DNA of 64,000 nt from Linanthus parryae. Lineage: Eukaryota; Streptophyta; Magnoliopsida; Ericales; Polemoniaceae. Below the pieces are notes generated by a model. That model saw only the letters and a list, made by a program, of their open reading frames with translations, had not been told where the DNA came from and searched no databases. The stretch lies in assembly GCA_023055425.1 (NCBI GenBank), contig JALGPY010000003.1, forward strand, positions 56,591,891 to 56,655,890, in the 5' to 3' direction. A program made the translations under genes and the position numbers. Positions 46,321 to 58,216 of the stretch are shown one piece after another; position 1 is the stretch's first letter, and every line of letters begins with the position of its first letter.

Positions 46321-48540
46321 CTCGAACTTATGTCTTAATGCCAATAACATTGATAGATGACGGGAATTGAATGGGACTTTTTGAAAACATGGTGTTGTTA
46401 ATTTATGCAGTATATCATGGTGCAAGTTTTTGAAAGAGCGTGAAATACCAGTCATCACACTCTATATATTTTTGTATATATCTTGAAAGATTATAGAGTA
46501 CTCAAAAAAAATGTACAGCAACGTGTGTCTCATATGTTGTCTGCACTATTCCAAGCTTAGTTGGACTAAAAGTTAACAAACATTTTAAATTACTAACTTT
46601 GCAAAATATTTTTCTCCTATGGGCTGTAGGAGGCTTGGCCATTGTGTTATTACTTGAGATTTTGTGACGAATTGTTGTGGTAGGTTGTCAAACAAATGAA
46701 ATTTTAATTCTTGTGTGCGCTGTACAAAAAGAAGTATTTGTAACGTGGCAATGAAGAGCAGTAATTAATGGAAATTAAATTCAAAGTAATTTTATACTTT
46801 GTCGTCTGAATTCATTACAGTTTCTTTGCACTTGCACTCTATTTGTTTCATTGTTGTGTTCAATGACGGATACATGCAAAGAAGAGTCGAGCCTACCCCA
46901 CTCATAATTTCCATATTGCAAGTTGAACCTTCAAGCTTTAGATAATTTCAGTTTAGCCCCTATTGAAATCGAACAATGACCTTATTTTTATTCACCAAAT
47001 GTCAAAAATTTAAAATTTAATCCCACTTACACAAAACTCTGGATACGGCCCTGATTGTATTTTGAGCCAGAACTTCAGTGACGACCTCCAATGAAAGGAC
47101 AACCCTGTTATACACAATACTGTAGTTAAAGAAATCTTTGAAACAAATGAATGCAAATAAAGCTCAAGTTACAAATAGAAACAAAAGGTTGCGCAAAAAC
47201 ATTAGTAACCAAATTTTAAGCTACAAGTTGTAAGCGTAGCGAAAAAGCTAAACAAACAAACAAATTCTCTGTAGCTAGAAAGTATTCATACTTTTGGCTA
47301 CCTCCGTCATACTCATGTAATTAAAATGAAGATATAATGTCTAGGCAAAAAGAAGTTTCTAAAACAGATGTTTTTCTACTATAAGATTAGTAAGATATCA
47401 TGTCTGTAGTAGAAATACCTTAAGGAGTCATTATTTGGCATCCTAGGCGTCTATACTTGATCAGCAATACACATTCCCAGCATAAGAACAACTGAATATG
47501 ACGATTCTCAAAGACTATACATAATTGATACTTATTTTGTTTCTTTAGTATATTTAATACGATAAAATGGGGTTTGGCTGAACTGAGCTTCAGAGACAAC
47601 ATAAAGAGATCAAAATAGGGGAAAACGAAACCTTAACGAAAATAAACTGAATGGTAAAAGCAAACACAATTTACATACATACTTAAAATGTATTAATTAG
47701 TCTTCTGAGCTAAGTGGCCTAGTGAAACTTCCTCCAATAATAAAGCAAAAATAAAATATACCTAAGCTCAATTTTCTTTCACAATCTACAAATAATTTTG
47801 TATTACCAGAATAATTAAAACTCGACCTGACGACACTAAATCTACGTCCATGAATGGAAACAACCTCAAGCAAACTAAAAAAATGTTTCGTAAGTCGCAA
47901 AGAAAATTAAACTAATTTTGTCAAAAACACAATATTGTCGTCATATTGCTGTTTTGAAGCTCATGATGAACTAATATTAAAGTTGGATCACTAATATTAA
48001 GCATTCTCTAGTACTAACACCAAGCTTGGAGGTAACATATTACACTAAATAGACGAAGGTGGTTAGAATTTATATACAGTATAAGACTTTCAAGTAATAT
48101 TGACATTAATTCCCATGTAAACACGTGAGATTTCCAATTTCGTACAAAACCTATTCTTGTTTGTCCTAATCAATGTGACTTTGAGAACACTAAATTATGT
48201 TTCCTACTTGTAGGAAATTGGCTCAAAAAATCCGTACAACGGTGAGCCACTGGGGAAGGAATTACCTGTTAGGGTTCTCAAATTTAATTGGATAATTGTT
48301 GTCAAAAGACTTGAGGAAAGTGCTAAAGCCTGAAGAGAAAGAGAAAATTAAAGTATCGTGAGTCAACAGAAAGGGAAAATACAATTTTACCGAAGAGAGT
48401 CTATAAGTTTGGGTTTCTGTGCAAGTAGGATGAGAAGTGATGCTCCTCCATGCGCGCTTGTACTGCGAGAAATACTTGACTTCCGTTGACTTTGGCTTTC
48501 ATCAATCAGACTTCTATGTGAGTGAATTTAGGTATTTTTT
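46321..48540. other. AT-rich sequence without recognisable genes
   Basis: About 2.2 kb. Open frames (47420-47602, 47697-47900, minus strand) have no motif. Probably the body of a non-autonomous Helitron or ordinary intergenic DNA. Confidence 0.4.
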
Positions 48541-49264
48541 CATTGTATTGACGACCGAGTATCCTCTAGTCTTCCAGTCCATTATAGGTGACGCTGAAGG
48601 TGAAGACGCAAAAGAAGCAAAAGAAAATACACTTTGCACCCTAAGAAACAAAGAATCGTACTTATTTACCAAAAATAATGGTGATGGAACAATATTTGGG
48701 TAAATACGTCATTTTATGTTTTGTTTTATTCTTTTTAAAGCGTCTTTCATATTTTTCTGAACGCTTGTTTACTCATTTTTTATATGAAAATATTTTTTAC
48801 TTATTTCGGCGCATTAGTTTGTTATAAATTTTTAAAAGAAAATTATGTCAACTTTTTAATGTCTGTTTGGTCGTTTATAAATTACAACAGGAAAAATGGT
48901 AAGGGAAGAACTTAGATGAACGTTGGTATGGTCCAACGTTAAAAGATTTGACAAACAAAGATAAGAAAAAAATGTGTTAAATTTTTGAAATGGTTGTTTG
49001 GCCATGTTTAGCACATTTTTTTATGAAAAGGTAAACATAAAATATAATTATACGCAAATGAATACATTTTTTGTAATTGAATATAAATCAAATTACATAA
49101 ATGTCACAGCGCACATGTAGTAATTCTGGACATTATACTTGAAAACATAGTAAGACAAAAATTTCAATAGACATTGATAAGCTTTTGTTGGAAATAACAA
49201 ACATCATGTTTTTTTATTTTTCTGACAGTTGTTTCGCATGCCTTTGAATAAATGGTAAATTCCT
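48541..49264. repeat. Paralogue of the large Helitron's insertion site
   Basis: Matches 4165-4702 on its left part and 26488-26850 on its right part, with the junction at 48877/48878 where the 21.8-kb Helitron is absent. The 181-bp MITE is also absent here. The 88-codon open frame starting at 48437 has no recognisable domain. Confidence 0.75.
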
Positions 49265-49455
49265 AAGAAATTGCTGACACTTAGCTACCAGTAGTATTGA
49301 TTTTATCAGAAACGCCCCCGCATTTTCACTTTCACTGACATCGCGTTATTCTAACAGAAATCTCCCGCAGTCTCACTTTTACCGACACTTAGCTACCAGC
49401 AGTTTTAATAAATTAATGCTCGGTGTCGGTAAAAAGTGAAACTGTACGAGGGTTT
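49265..49455. repeat. Inverted-repeat fragment, MITE-like
   Basis: CAGTCTCACTTTTACCGACAC (about 49367-49388) pairs with GTGTCGGTAAAAAGTGAAACTG (about 49423-49445). A degenerate direct repeat of GACACTTAGCTACCAG lies to the left (about 49274 and 49384). The element is not classifiable from this. Confidence 0.5.
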
Positions 49456-49608
49456 TGTTGGGTTTCTTTTAAGTTGATTCAAACAAATAAATAAAATAAA
49501 AGAACAAAAAAAGAGTCGGCACAAAACAATGTAGTGAGTACATGTGCGTGTGTGCATATGTATTGTAGTTGGAGAAGGACTATTTTGTCCTATAGTTAAC
49601 TTTTTGTT
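49456..49608 (+). repeat. Copia-like LTR copy 2, left part
   Basis: Same start (TGTTGGGTTTCTTTT) as the LTR at 3207. It is cut at 49608 by the Mutator-like element and resumes at 62732. The last nine bases (49600-49608, CTTTTTGTT) are the left target duplication. Confidence 0.85.
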
Positions 49609-49803
49609 GGCAAAATTGCACCACTGGTACCCAAACATTGGACAAACCGTGGATTTAATACCCCACCTTTAAAACCGTGCACCACTAGTATCCATACTTT
49701 AAAAATCGTTATGAACAGTACCCGACGGAGACGGACGTTAGCCAAGTTGGATGGAAAAGAGACATGTGCTTCTCACATGCCGTTTACGGGGGGCATTAGT
49801 GTC
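49609..49803 (+). repeat. MULE left terminal inverted repeat
   Basis: 195 bp, matching the reverse complement of 62528-62722 apart from scattered substitutions, ending at the word GGGGCATTAGTGTC. Confidence 0.9.
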
Positions 49804-49975
49804 CAACCAACATGTGAACGGGTAGAAACCTATTGTTGGCTATTTATTCTCATAAAAACACCATCTTTCTCATCAAACACACAAGGCACTAAAATTTCAT
49901 TTTGGGATCTAGGGTTCTTGATGAAAGAGAAGAACTCAGGACATGTGATTGAACAGAGCTAAACAGGGGCTTCGG

Positions 49976-50107
49976 ATGTGGAAGACAATGGCTCTGTTTT
50001 TGGGGATTTTGGTAGTAATTCTCTTGTTTGTTGTTGTGTTCTTGGATAGAGGTACAATTGGGGCATTTGACAAAAATGTGGGAGGGCCATTTAAGAAGCT
50101 CATGTAG
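49976..50107 (+). CDS. Small membrane-segment ORF, 43 aa (tentative)
   Basis: Starts MWKTMALFLG and is followed by a run of about 20 hydrophobic residues, then a short polar tail. It resembles the C-terminal membrane segment of plant GRF-type zinc-finger proteins, which would make it a captured gene end. The zinc-finger part is absent here. The support is one helix only. Confidence 0.25.
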   Translation: MWKTMALFLGILVVILLFVVVFLDRGTIGAFDKNVGGPFKKLM

Positions 50108-50264
50108 GATGTACTGGAAAATGAAGTTGGAGATGTGTTGACATTGTAATTTTGGTTGTAATGGTTTTCTAAGTAATGAATTTTGTTGTTAATCAACTTT
50201 ATTAGTGGTGTCGTTTTTTTTGTAAACATAATGATACGTTTATGAAGTTGGAGATGTCGTTTTC

Positions 50265-50507
50265 AATATAAAGTCACAGGTCTTGCGAACACAACGATAC
50301 GTTGCCTATATGACCGATACTTATACCGTTCAGCTCAAACTTATCAATATAAAGTCACCGGTCATACAAACACAACGATACGTTGCCCATATGACCGATA
50401 CTTATACTGTTTGGCTCAAACTTAAGAATATAAAGTCACCGGTCATACAAACACAACGATGTGTTGCTTGTACGACCGATACTCAAACCTTCTGGCTCTA
50501 AGTTAAC
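50265..50507. repeat. 81-bp tandem repeat, three units
   Basis: Unit starts at 50265, 50346 and 50427, each opening with AATATAAAGTCAC and containing ACACAACGAT and ACCGATACT words. It lies in the MULE subterminal region. The period is a multiple of three and one frame is open across it, but no protein motif is seen. Confidence 0.9.
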
Positions 50508-50989
50508 AATATCAAGTGGGATGATCAAATGGACCAAAGATAACATCTTATAAAAATTCACAAACAACATCAAAGACAATTGTGGAGGCTCAAAATGGAT
50601 GAAATAGATATCCTAGCTCATAAAAGAGCAATAACTACAACTGTTTGAAAGACAATTTGCCAACATAGAGCCATTAACTAGCTCATACAAGAGCATCTCA
50701 AAAACATTTCAGGACTAGTCATTTTGCCAACAAAAAGGCATTAACTAGCTCATACAAGAGCATCTCAAAAACAGTTAACTACTAGAGTAATTTTACCAAA
50801 AAAAGGCATCAACTAGATCATACAAGAACAATCCAAAACACTTCAAAATGAAGACAACAGTCTGTCATTTGGCAAGATCAAAAACAGATTGGGTAATCTG
50901 CTACGAAAACCTTCATCATCTGCTACCCTTCACTTATGAAAATCACATAATACCCTTCACAAAGTGGGATCAAAGTTCTTGGTTGTAGT
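50508..50989. other. MULE internal non-coding sequence
   Basis: Apart from the 67-bp repeats nothing is recognisable. It ends with the target copy GTAGT (50985-50989) of the Gypsy insertion. Confidence 0.5.
50665..50840. repeat. 67-bp tandem repeat, about three units
   Basis: The word CATTAACTAGCTCATACAAG recurs at about 50672, 50739 and, changed, 50807. Part of the MULE subterminal region. Confidence 0.8.
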
Positions 50990-53086
50990 TGACATGATTC
51001 AACCGCAAGTGTACGGCTGTCGCGTGTAGTAATATCCGGTAATCCGGGTTTATCGAACCCAAAGGACTTGTCGTGAACTAATTAGTATGATTAACTTTAT
51101 GTGGGCTAGCACTTGAGATATTTTTCTAAACTAAATAATTAAAAAGACAAATTAAGTATTTAAATATTAAGATTTAATATGGGAGAAACAACCAGGACAC
51201 CTCGTTTGGGGGATTGTTAGGATTCTCTTGCTGAATTCGTTCTACGATTTGTGAAACACAGACGGATTTTACTTTGCTAATCGAGCAATACTAACTCACC
51301 GAGTTACCAAGTGAGCATCCTATGTCTAGATTAAATTAGAACCGAGTTACCAAGTTCTATTTATCCCTAAACATGAATTAACGATGAATTCTACTCTAAC
51401 GATCTCAATTCTTGCTTTCACTAAGAATGAGTGATTGTTTGTTTTTCCGGGTTTAACAATTACCGAGTTACCAAATAATTGCAAACTAAGCTCTAGCTAA
51501 CAAGACGTCTCCAATTAACTAGATAAGGTGAAGATCACAAAACAATCATAGCAAACGTAAAAACATCAATTAGGTTTATCAAAACATGAATCTCAATCCA
51601 TAAAACGTATAATCAATGTGAAAACCCTAACCCCAAACTCGGGTCCTCATCTAATAAGTTTAGCTACTCATCGTAACAAAAACAATACAGAAATCCATAG
51701 AGTTCATGATAGACGAGAGAGCTAACAATAGTTTAAAGGAAGCAAACGATGAATCCGGGCTCCTGAGTGCTTTCAAAGCTTCCAAACATGCCCTCCAAAG
51801 CTTCTGCGATTCTTTTCCCACTGGTATGCGCTGGTCCCTGACCTTCCCGTGTGTTTCTGCGTTCAAAACTGACCTTAGGGTCTGTTAAATACTTCTCCTC
51901 ACGTTTTTACTTTTGAACTCTTAAAAAATTACATCTAAACCCCCTTATAGTTGCTCTAAGTTATATTATAACTTTGCAAAATTGCATTAACTCCCCCCTA
52001 AGTCTGGTGCGACTCTTTCTTTTCTCTGTTCGTGTAACATCGATTGGAGCCCCGACTGAACGTGGCTGCAACTGCTATTGCTTTTCTGTGGATTTGGGTC
52101 TCAATCGGTGCAGAAGAGGGCTCTCCGTTTCCGGCTTATGCTAGAGAAGTTGACGGCGATGGTGGGGGCTTCAATTTCATGAGGGTCAGTGGTGTTTTCT
52201 TTTGGGCGAATCTGGGTTGGAGCTCGTGGCTGAATGAGGTCGTGGGAGAGAGCTTCAATCGTCGAAATCAGAGGGCAAGAGGAATTCGCCGGAGTTTATG
52301 GCGGATTTAGAGTGAAGTGCGTTCGGTTGGGATTGCCGGTGGTGGTGACTGGAGATTCGGGCGAAGGCAGAGGTCTCGGGTTGGTTTTAGGGTCGAAGAA
52401 TCAGGCGAAGAGGGATGCAGGTGGGTCGGTGGTTGTTGGAGGTCGGTAGTGGTGGTGATTTGGGTTGTTGATTCAGAAGTGGAGTTGTGGTGGTTGGGTT
52501 TTGGCGGATCTGGGTTGGAGGTCGGCTAGGAGTTGTGGTCGAGGATTTCTGGGTTCATCGGAGGAGAGGTCTGCGTTAATTGCGAGAATGGAGGTGGAGA
52601 TTGGTGTGGCTGTGGTCGTGGCTGGTTTTTCAGGAGGTGAAGGAGAAGATGGAGGTGGTTTCTGGGTTCGGGTGTTGCAGTAAGAGAAGCTGAGAGGTGA
52701 TTTTGATGTTGCAACCCAGTGTTACAACATCAGGGGTAGCCAAATGTATTTTATAAAACTTCTTGAAATTGCATTTGCCTCCCCTGCTGTACTCCCTTAG
52801 CCATTTTAGAGCTCTTTCTCGCGTTTCCGAACTTCGTCTTCACGTCCAATCCATGATTCGAGCCTCCGGTAACTGAAACAAACATGACTAAACATACCGG
52901 GATCAAATGTGATATATAAATAGCTCAAAATAAAAACAAAAACGCCCGGATTCGACAATTACGCACATAAAGCTCACATTCACTAATATTTCACAAACAC
53001 GGCCAAAATCTCATCTCATTGTCAGAAATCACGCAAAAACAGTAGTGTATTAACTAAGAAATATAACTCCAACTAAGGAGTTATCA
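50990..53086 (-). repeat. 3' LTR of the Gypsy-type element (2097 bp)
   Basis: Plus strand starts TGACATGATTC and ends GGAGTTATCA. It differs from the right LTR only by scattered single-base changes and small indels. It carries a GC-rich stretch at about 52050-52700 where overlapping false open frames arise on both strands. Confidence 0.92.
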
Positions 53087-53110
53087 AATAACCCCACACT
53101 TACTATTTGC
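53087..53110 (-). other. Polypurine tract of the Gypsy-type element
   Basis: On the minus strand AGTGTGGGGTTATT lies directly before the 3' LTR, a purine-rich primer of the kind used in this branch. Confidence 0.6.
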
Positions 53111-55002
53111 GCGTCCCGAGCAAAGTCTCATCTACTGCATTCATCTGTCTACTAGCCGACAAGACTCAAACGACTCTAACACGACTCACGACACAACTAT
53201 GCAGCAATATGATGCAAATGCAAATTCTAGACCCTATCTTAACACAACACACAAAACGCTTTAAACCTTTCTTTTTTTTTGTAAGATCCGGCAATCTCCC
53301 TCTCATCAACTGAAAATCATCAAGCTCTCACTAATCCTTTTTTAAATTCATATACACGTAGCAAGAATTTGAAATAAAAATTTGATTCAGTGCAAAAGCT
53401 CACTAAGGCGTCCCCTTTCCTCCACCAATTCAAAACCAAGACACAAGCACGTCCTAAGCTTCATTGGGTCTAATTAAGCTCAAACTTCACTGTAGCCTTT
53501 CTTCGCCGAATCATCTGAGGTTTTCAGACCCTCTTAGCCTTTATTGCGTTTGAATGCAAATTTTCCCCGTGAAGGGAGTCACAACTCCTGTCAAATAAGG
53601 CTTGACTCTAGTTTTCCTCTCCAAGCTCTATTTGGATGGAATCCGAATTTTCCGTGTGACCGGAAGCACATTAGGTTGTTTCTCCTTGAAGCACATTTTT
53701 TTTTCAGATTTTCTCATTTTCTTTTCTTTCCTCTTCTGTTTTTACAACCGTGCAGTAGAGCATAAAAGAGCGTGGGCTTTTTCGGTTAACTCTTGTGACC
53801 ACCGTAAGGGATGGTGGTGTACGCCCCCCAACTTCACTTAGGCTGAGGCAACCGTACCACATGAAACCAACTCTACACGAAGGTCCACCCCAGATCAACA
53901 AGAGACCACAAGTTTCCACGTGAAAACAGAATATTCAGCTACAAGCAAAACTCAATCTAATTAGCACACTATCGGAAACTTAGGTTTACTTTTTCATGTC
54001 ATTCTTTCACTACTTCCATAAATTCCTGGGACATCCTTATTGAAACCTCTACACAAAATATTTAAAGAATAAAAATTTTCCTACTACGGAAATTCATACT
54101 CAAAAGGATTCATTCACTAAGCTCTCTTCAGTTTCAAGGTCTTCAATTGCCTTTTCTCAAATTTTTAAATTTTTCAATTTTTATGAATTTTCTCTTTTCT
54201 CATTTTTTTTCATATTATCCTAACTCTATATGCAAGGCTTTGACACGAAAAAAATTTGACACAACACAACTCAACTTTTGGTGGGTAGACTCAATTATGT
54301 AAAAGTGCAAACAGTATGTAAACTACACTACACAATACGACAATATAAGTAAAAACTCAACATAAACCACAACACTAACTCACAATACAACCTATACACA
54401 TCCTACATGTAACTGGCTATGCAAGACACTATGGCTAGCAAATAGATAAATCACCCCCACACTGAATGCTTCGTTGTCCTCAACGAATTCAGAGAGTATG
54501 CAAGAAGACTCAGCAATCAATGTGTAGGCCAGTAGATGAGATGGAGCATGACATACTTATATAAAATAAACACAAAATTTAGAAAAACAAAAAGATACTC
54601 ACAACCACCTCAAGGGTGGGGACGAAATCGCGCCAAGCAGTCCCCAAGCACAGTAGTGGTGCCACCATGCTCCTATACAGTCAATGTGTACTCGCACACC
54701 GGGGTCGACTACCCTCCTCTACTAAAATCCATGTCTGAAGAATCCCTAACTCGTCAATGCAAGCCCCTGTGAAGGTCATGTGTGCCATCGCACATCGGGG
54801 TAGATTCTCCCATAATCTGCTCAAATATGTCACTTGGAAAAACACCATTAGTCCCTCTCTCTGTCATCTCTCCAAAATAACATAATAAAATAAATGAATT
54901 TAAAAACACAACTACACTTAAGCAAATAAATAGGTTGGTTGCCTCCCAACAAGCGCCTTGTAATTTAAGGTCGACGACCCGACCCAGTTACCTCAAACAT
55001 GA
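53111..55002. other. Non-coding internal part of the Gypsy-type element
   Basis: About 1.9 kb without a domain-bearing frame on either strand; T-rich and A-rich stretches dominate. This is where pol would lie in an autonomous relative. Confidence 0.6.
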
Positions 55003-55944
55003 TTAAGGCAACTTTTCCCTCCACTTCTTCTTCTTCCACCATCGCTTCTCTTTTTGTCTCTTCTCAGGCAAGCATGCATAAGTCAATGGCAAGAAGAAAG
55101 AAAAGTTGTTAGCCGCCACATGCCTTGTTTTACCTTTCCTCTTCTTTTTCTTCTTCCAATTCTTCAAAACTACATCCTTCGAAGATTGGCCATTTGAATC
55201 TAGTATCTCAAGTGGAACGGCTGCAACTCCGAGTTCTGCATTTCCTGCTTCCTTCCCTAACTCTTGTCTCGGAATCATAGGTGGTAAATCATGGATTGCA
55301 TAAAACTGGGACATTTGGTCTTCCTCATGCGATTTTCCCGATTTTATAATCTCCAAGAGATATGGATGAGGCTGAGGAGCTTCTTGATACAAGTCCATGT
55401 GAACCTCTCCATGAAATAATTTCTTAGCTTCATGGCTTTTTTCCTTAAAGCAAATATCTTCAGTGGGCCATAAGCTTGCGATGTCCACACTCTCCCATTC
55501 ATGCCATGACTCCGGAATTATGCGAGGCACAAGTTGTATAGGCTTCACAATATCATCCCAATCTGAGCTCGAATCTGAGTCTGAAGCAGCCCGAGGATCT
55601 ATTACTTCATGATGAACAACATTGTAGACATAGACCTCTAGGGGTTCTTCGTCTTCCTCGTCGCACTCCTCAACTAAGTCAGGAATGATGCTACTTGGCC
55701 CATCATGATTATCTGCATATGCCAATGAACTCGAAAGTTTTGCCAAGTATTGTCCCTTCAGCTTGAGAGTTTCATCAATCCTATTAATCCCTTCCTCCAT
55801 TCTGTCCATACTAGCTATCATGATCTTTAATACTTCTTTAATATGCTCATCTTCTTGATTGCAAGGAGGAGGGGTGTACATATCTCCATAGGAGTAGTAC
55901 GGTTGGTAGACTAGAGAATGCCCATAGTAATTATGCCCCCACAT
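55003..55944 (-). CDS. Internal ORF of the Gypsy-type element, 313 aa
   Basis: Starts at the ATG 55942-55944 (MWGHNYYGHSLVYQPYY); the open frame extends a few codons upstream but without an ATG. Residues 25-70 (HIKEVLKIMIASMDRMEEGINRIDETLK) look like a short coiled coil. The middle is acidic (EECDEEDEEP), and the C-terminal part has a strongly basic cluster (KKKKKRKGK). No zinc knuckle, protease or polymerase motif. It may be a gag-like or leader protein of a non-autonomous element. An acceptor-like TGTGCAG lies just upstream, so splicing from the leader is possible. Confidence 0.55.
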   Translation of the reverse strand: MWGHNYYGHSLVYQPYYSYGDMYTPPPCNQEDEHIKEVLKIMIASMDRMEEGINRIDETLKLKGQYLAKLSSSLAYADNHDGPSSIIPDLVEECDEEDEEPLEVYVYNVVHHEVIDPRAASDSDSSSDWDDIVKPIQLVPRIIPESWHEWESVDIASLWPTEDICFKEKSHEAKKLFHGEVHMDLYQEAPQPHPYLLEIIKSGKSHEEDQMSQFYAIHDLPPMIPRQELGKEAGNAELGVAAVPLEILDSNGQSSKDVVLKNWKKKKKRKGKTRHVAANNFSFFLPLTYACLPEKRQKEKRWWKKKKWREKLP

Positions 55945-56062
55945 GATCACCAAGATACCTGCACAATAATTCGCTAGGAAGCAGGTGAGATCAACAAATA
56001 AATAAGCAAAAGAAAAAATAAAATTCCCTAAAGTTAATAATTCTAACTAGTTCAACCGAAGT

Positions 56063-56079
56063 CCCCGGCAACGGCGCCA
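56063..56079 (-). other. Primer-binding site, tRNA-Asp type
   Basis: The plus strand reads CCCCGGCAACGGCGCCA, the 3' end of plant tRNA-Asp including CCA, so the minus-strand element has the complementary primer site six bases after its 5' LTR. Confidence 0.88.
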
Positions 56080-56085
56080 AAAACT

Positions 56086-58184
56086 TGACATGATTCAACC
56101 GCAAGTGTACGGCTGTCGCGTGTAGTAATATCCGGTAATCCGGGTTTATCGAACCCAAAGGACTTGTCGTGAACTAATTAGTATGATTAACTTTATGTGG
56201 GCTAGCAATTGAGAGATTTTTCTAAACTAAATAATTAAAAAGACAAATTAAGTATTTAAATATTAAGATTTAATATGGGAGAAACAACCAGGACACCTCG
56301 TTTGGGGGATTGTTAGGATTCTCTTGCTGACTTCGTTCTACGATTTGTGAAACACAGACGGATTTTACTTTGCTAATCGAGTAATACTAACTCACCGAGT
56401 TACCAAGTGAGCATCCTATGTCTAGATTAAATTAGAACCGAGTTACCAAGTTCTATTTATCCCTAAACATGCATTAACGATGAATTCTACTCTAACGATC
56501 TCAATTCTTGCTTTCACTAAGAATGAGTGATTGTTTGTTTTTCCGGGTTTAACAATTACCGAGTTACCAAATAATTGCAAACTAAGCTCTAGCTAACAAG
56601 ACGTCTCCAATTAACTAGATAAGGTGAAGATCACAAAACAATCATAGCAAACGTAAAAACATCAATTAGGTTTATCAAAACATGAATCTCAATCCATAAA
56701 ACGTATAATCAATGTGAAAACCCTAACCCCAAACTCGGGTCCTGATCTAATAAGTTTAGCTACTCATCGTAACAAAAACAATACAGAAATCCATAGAGTT
56801 CATGATAGACGAGAGAGATAACAAGAGTTTAAAGGAAGCAAACGATGAATCCGGGCTCCTGAGTGCTTTCAAAGCTTCCAAACATTCCCTCCAAAGCTTC
56901 TGCGATTCTTTTCCCACTGGTATGCGCTGGTCCCTGACCTTCCCGTGTGTTTCTGCGTTCAAAACTGACCTTAGGGTCTGTTAAATACTTCTCCTCACGT
57001 TTTTACTTTTGAACTCTTAAAAAAATTACATCTAAACCCCCTTATAGTTGCTCTAAGTTATATTATAACTTTGCAAAATTGCATTAAGTCCCCCCTAAGT
57101 CTGGTGCGACTCTTTCTTTTCTCTGTTCGTGTAACATCGATTGGAGCCCCGACTGAACGTGGCTGCAACTGCTATTGCTTTTCTGTGGATATGGGTCTCA
57201 ATCGGTGCAGAAGAGGGCTCTCCGTTTCCGGCTTATGCTAGAGAAGTTGACGGCGATGGTGGGGGCTTCAATTTCATGAGGGTCAGTGGTGTTTTCTTTT
57301 GGGCGAACCTGGGTTGGAGCTCGTGGCTGAATGAGGCCGTGGGAGAGAGCTTCAATCGTCGAAATCAGAGGGCAAGAGGAATTCGCCGGAGTTTATGGCG
57401 GATTTAGAGTGAACTGGGTTCGGTTGGGATTGCCGGTGGTGGTGACTGGAGATTCGGGCGAAGGCAGAGGTCTCGGGTTGGTTTTCGGGTCGAAGAATCA
57501 GGCGGAGAGGGATGCAGGTGGGTCGGTGGTTGTTGGAGGTCGGTAGTGGTGGTGATTTGGGTTGTTGATTCAGAAGTGGAGTTGTGGTGGTTGGGTTTTG
57601 GCGGATCTGGGTTGGAGGTCGGCGTAGGAGTTGTGGTCGAGGATTTCTGGGTTCATCGGAGGAGAGGTCTGCGTTAATTGCGAGAATGGAGGTGGAGATT
57701 GGTGTGGCTGTGGTCGTGGCTGGTGTTTCAGGAGGTGAAGGAGAAGATGGAGGTGGTTTCTGGGTTCGGGTGTTGCAGTAAGAGAAGCTGAGAGGTGATT
57801 TTGATGTTGCAACCCAGTGTTGCAACATCAGGGGTAGCCAAATGTATTTTATAAAACTTCTTGAAATTGCATTTGCCTCCCCTGCTGTACTCCCTTAGCC
57901 ATTTTAGAGCTCTTTCTCGCGTTTCCGAACTTCGTCTTCACGTCCAATCCATGATTCGAGCATCCGGTAACTGAAACAAACATGACTAAACATACCGGGA
58001 TCAAATGTGATATATAAATAGCTCAAAATAAAAACAAAAACGCCCGGATTCGACAATTACGCACATAAAGCTCACATTCACTAATATTTCACAAACACGG
58101 CCAAAATCTCATCTCATTGTCAGAAATAACGCAAAAACAGTAGTGTATTAACTAAGAAATATAACTCCAACTAAGGAGTTATCA
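56086..58184 (-). repeat. 5' LTR of the Gypsy-type element (2099 bp)
   Basis: Same ends as the left LTR. High identity indicates a young insertion, later than the MULE it sits in. Confidence 0.92.
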
Positions 58185-58216
58185 GTAGTCCGGTTACATC
58201 CTTTGCTCACAAAACC

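Larger units (their letters stand above)
50990..58184 (-). mobile_element. Non-autonomous Gypsy-type LTR retrotransposon, 7.2 kb
   Basis: Two nearly identical LTRs of about 2.1 kb flank 3.0 kb of internal DNA. The 5-bp target duplication is perfect: GTAGT at 50985-50989 and 58185-58189. The primer site next to the right LTR places the element on the minus strand. There is no reverse transcriptase, integrase or protease; one 313-codon frame is present. The structure resembles large non-autonomous elements of the Tat/Athila branch. Confidence 0.93.

Noticed and set aside
50283..50501. 72-codon repetitive ORF
   Set aside because: It follows from the 81-bp tandem repeat period being a multiple of three; no start context or domain.
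53602..53919. Overlapping ORFs on both strands inside the Gypsy-type element
   Set aside because: Short, without motif and mutually exclusive; no codon-level support.
57352..57828. 158-codon proline-rich minus-strand ORF and several overlapping plus-strand ORFs
   Set aside because: They lie in the GC-rich part of an LTR; the frame is interrupted in the other LTR copy (52254-52714), so it is not conserved.
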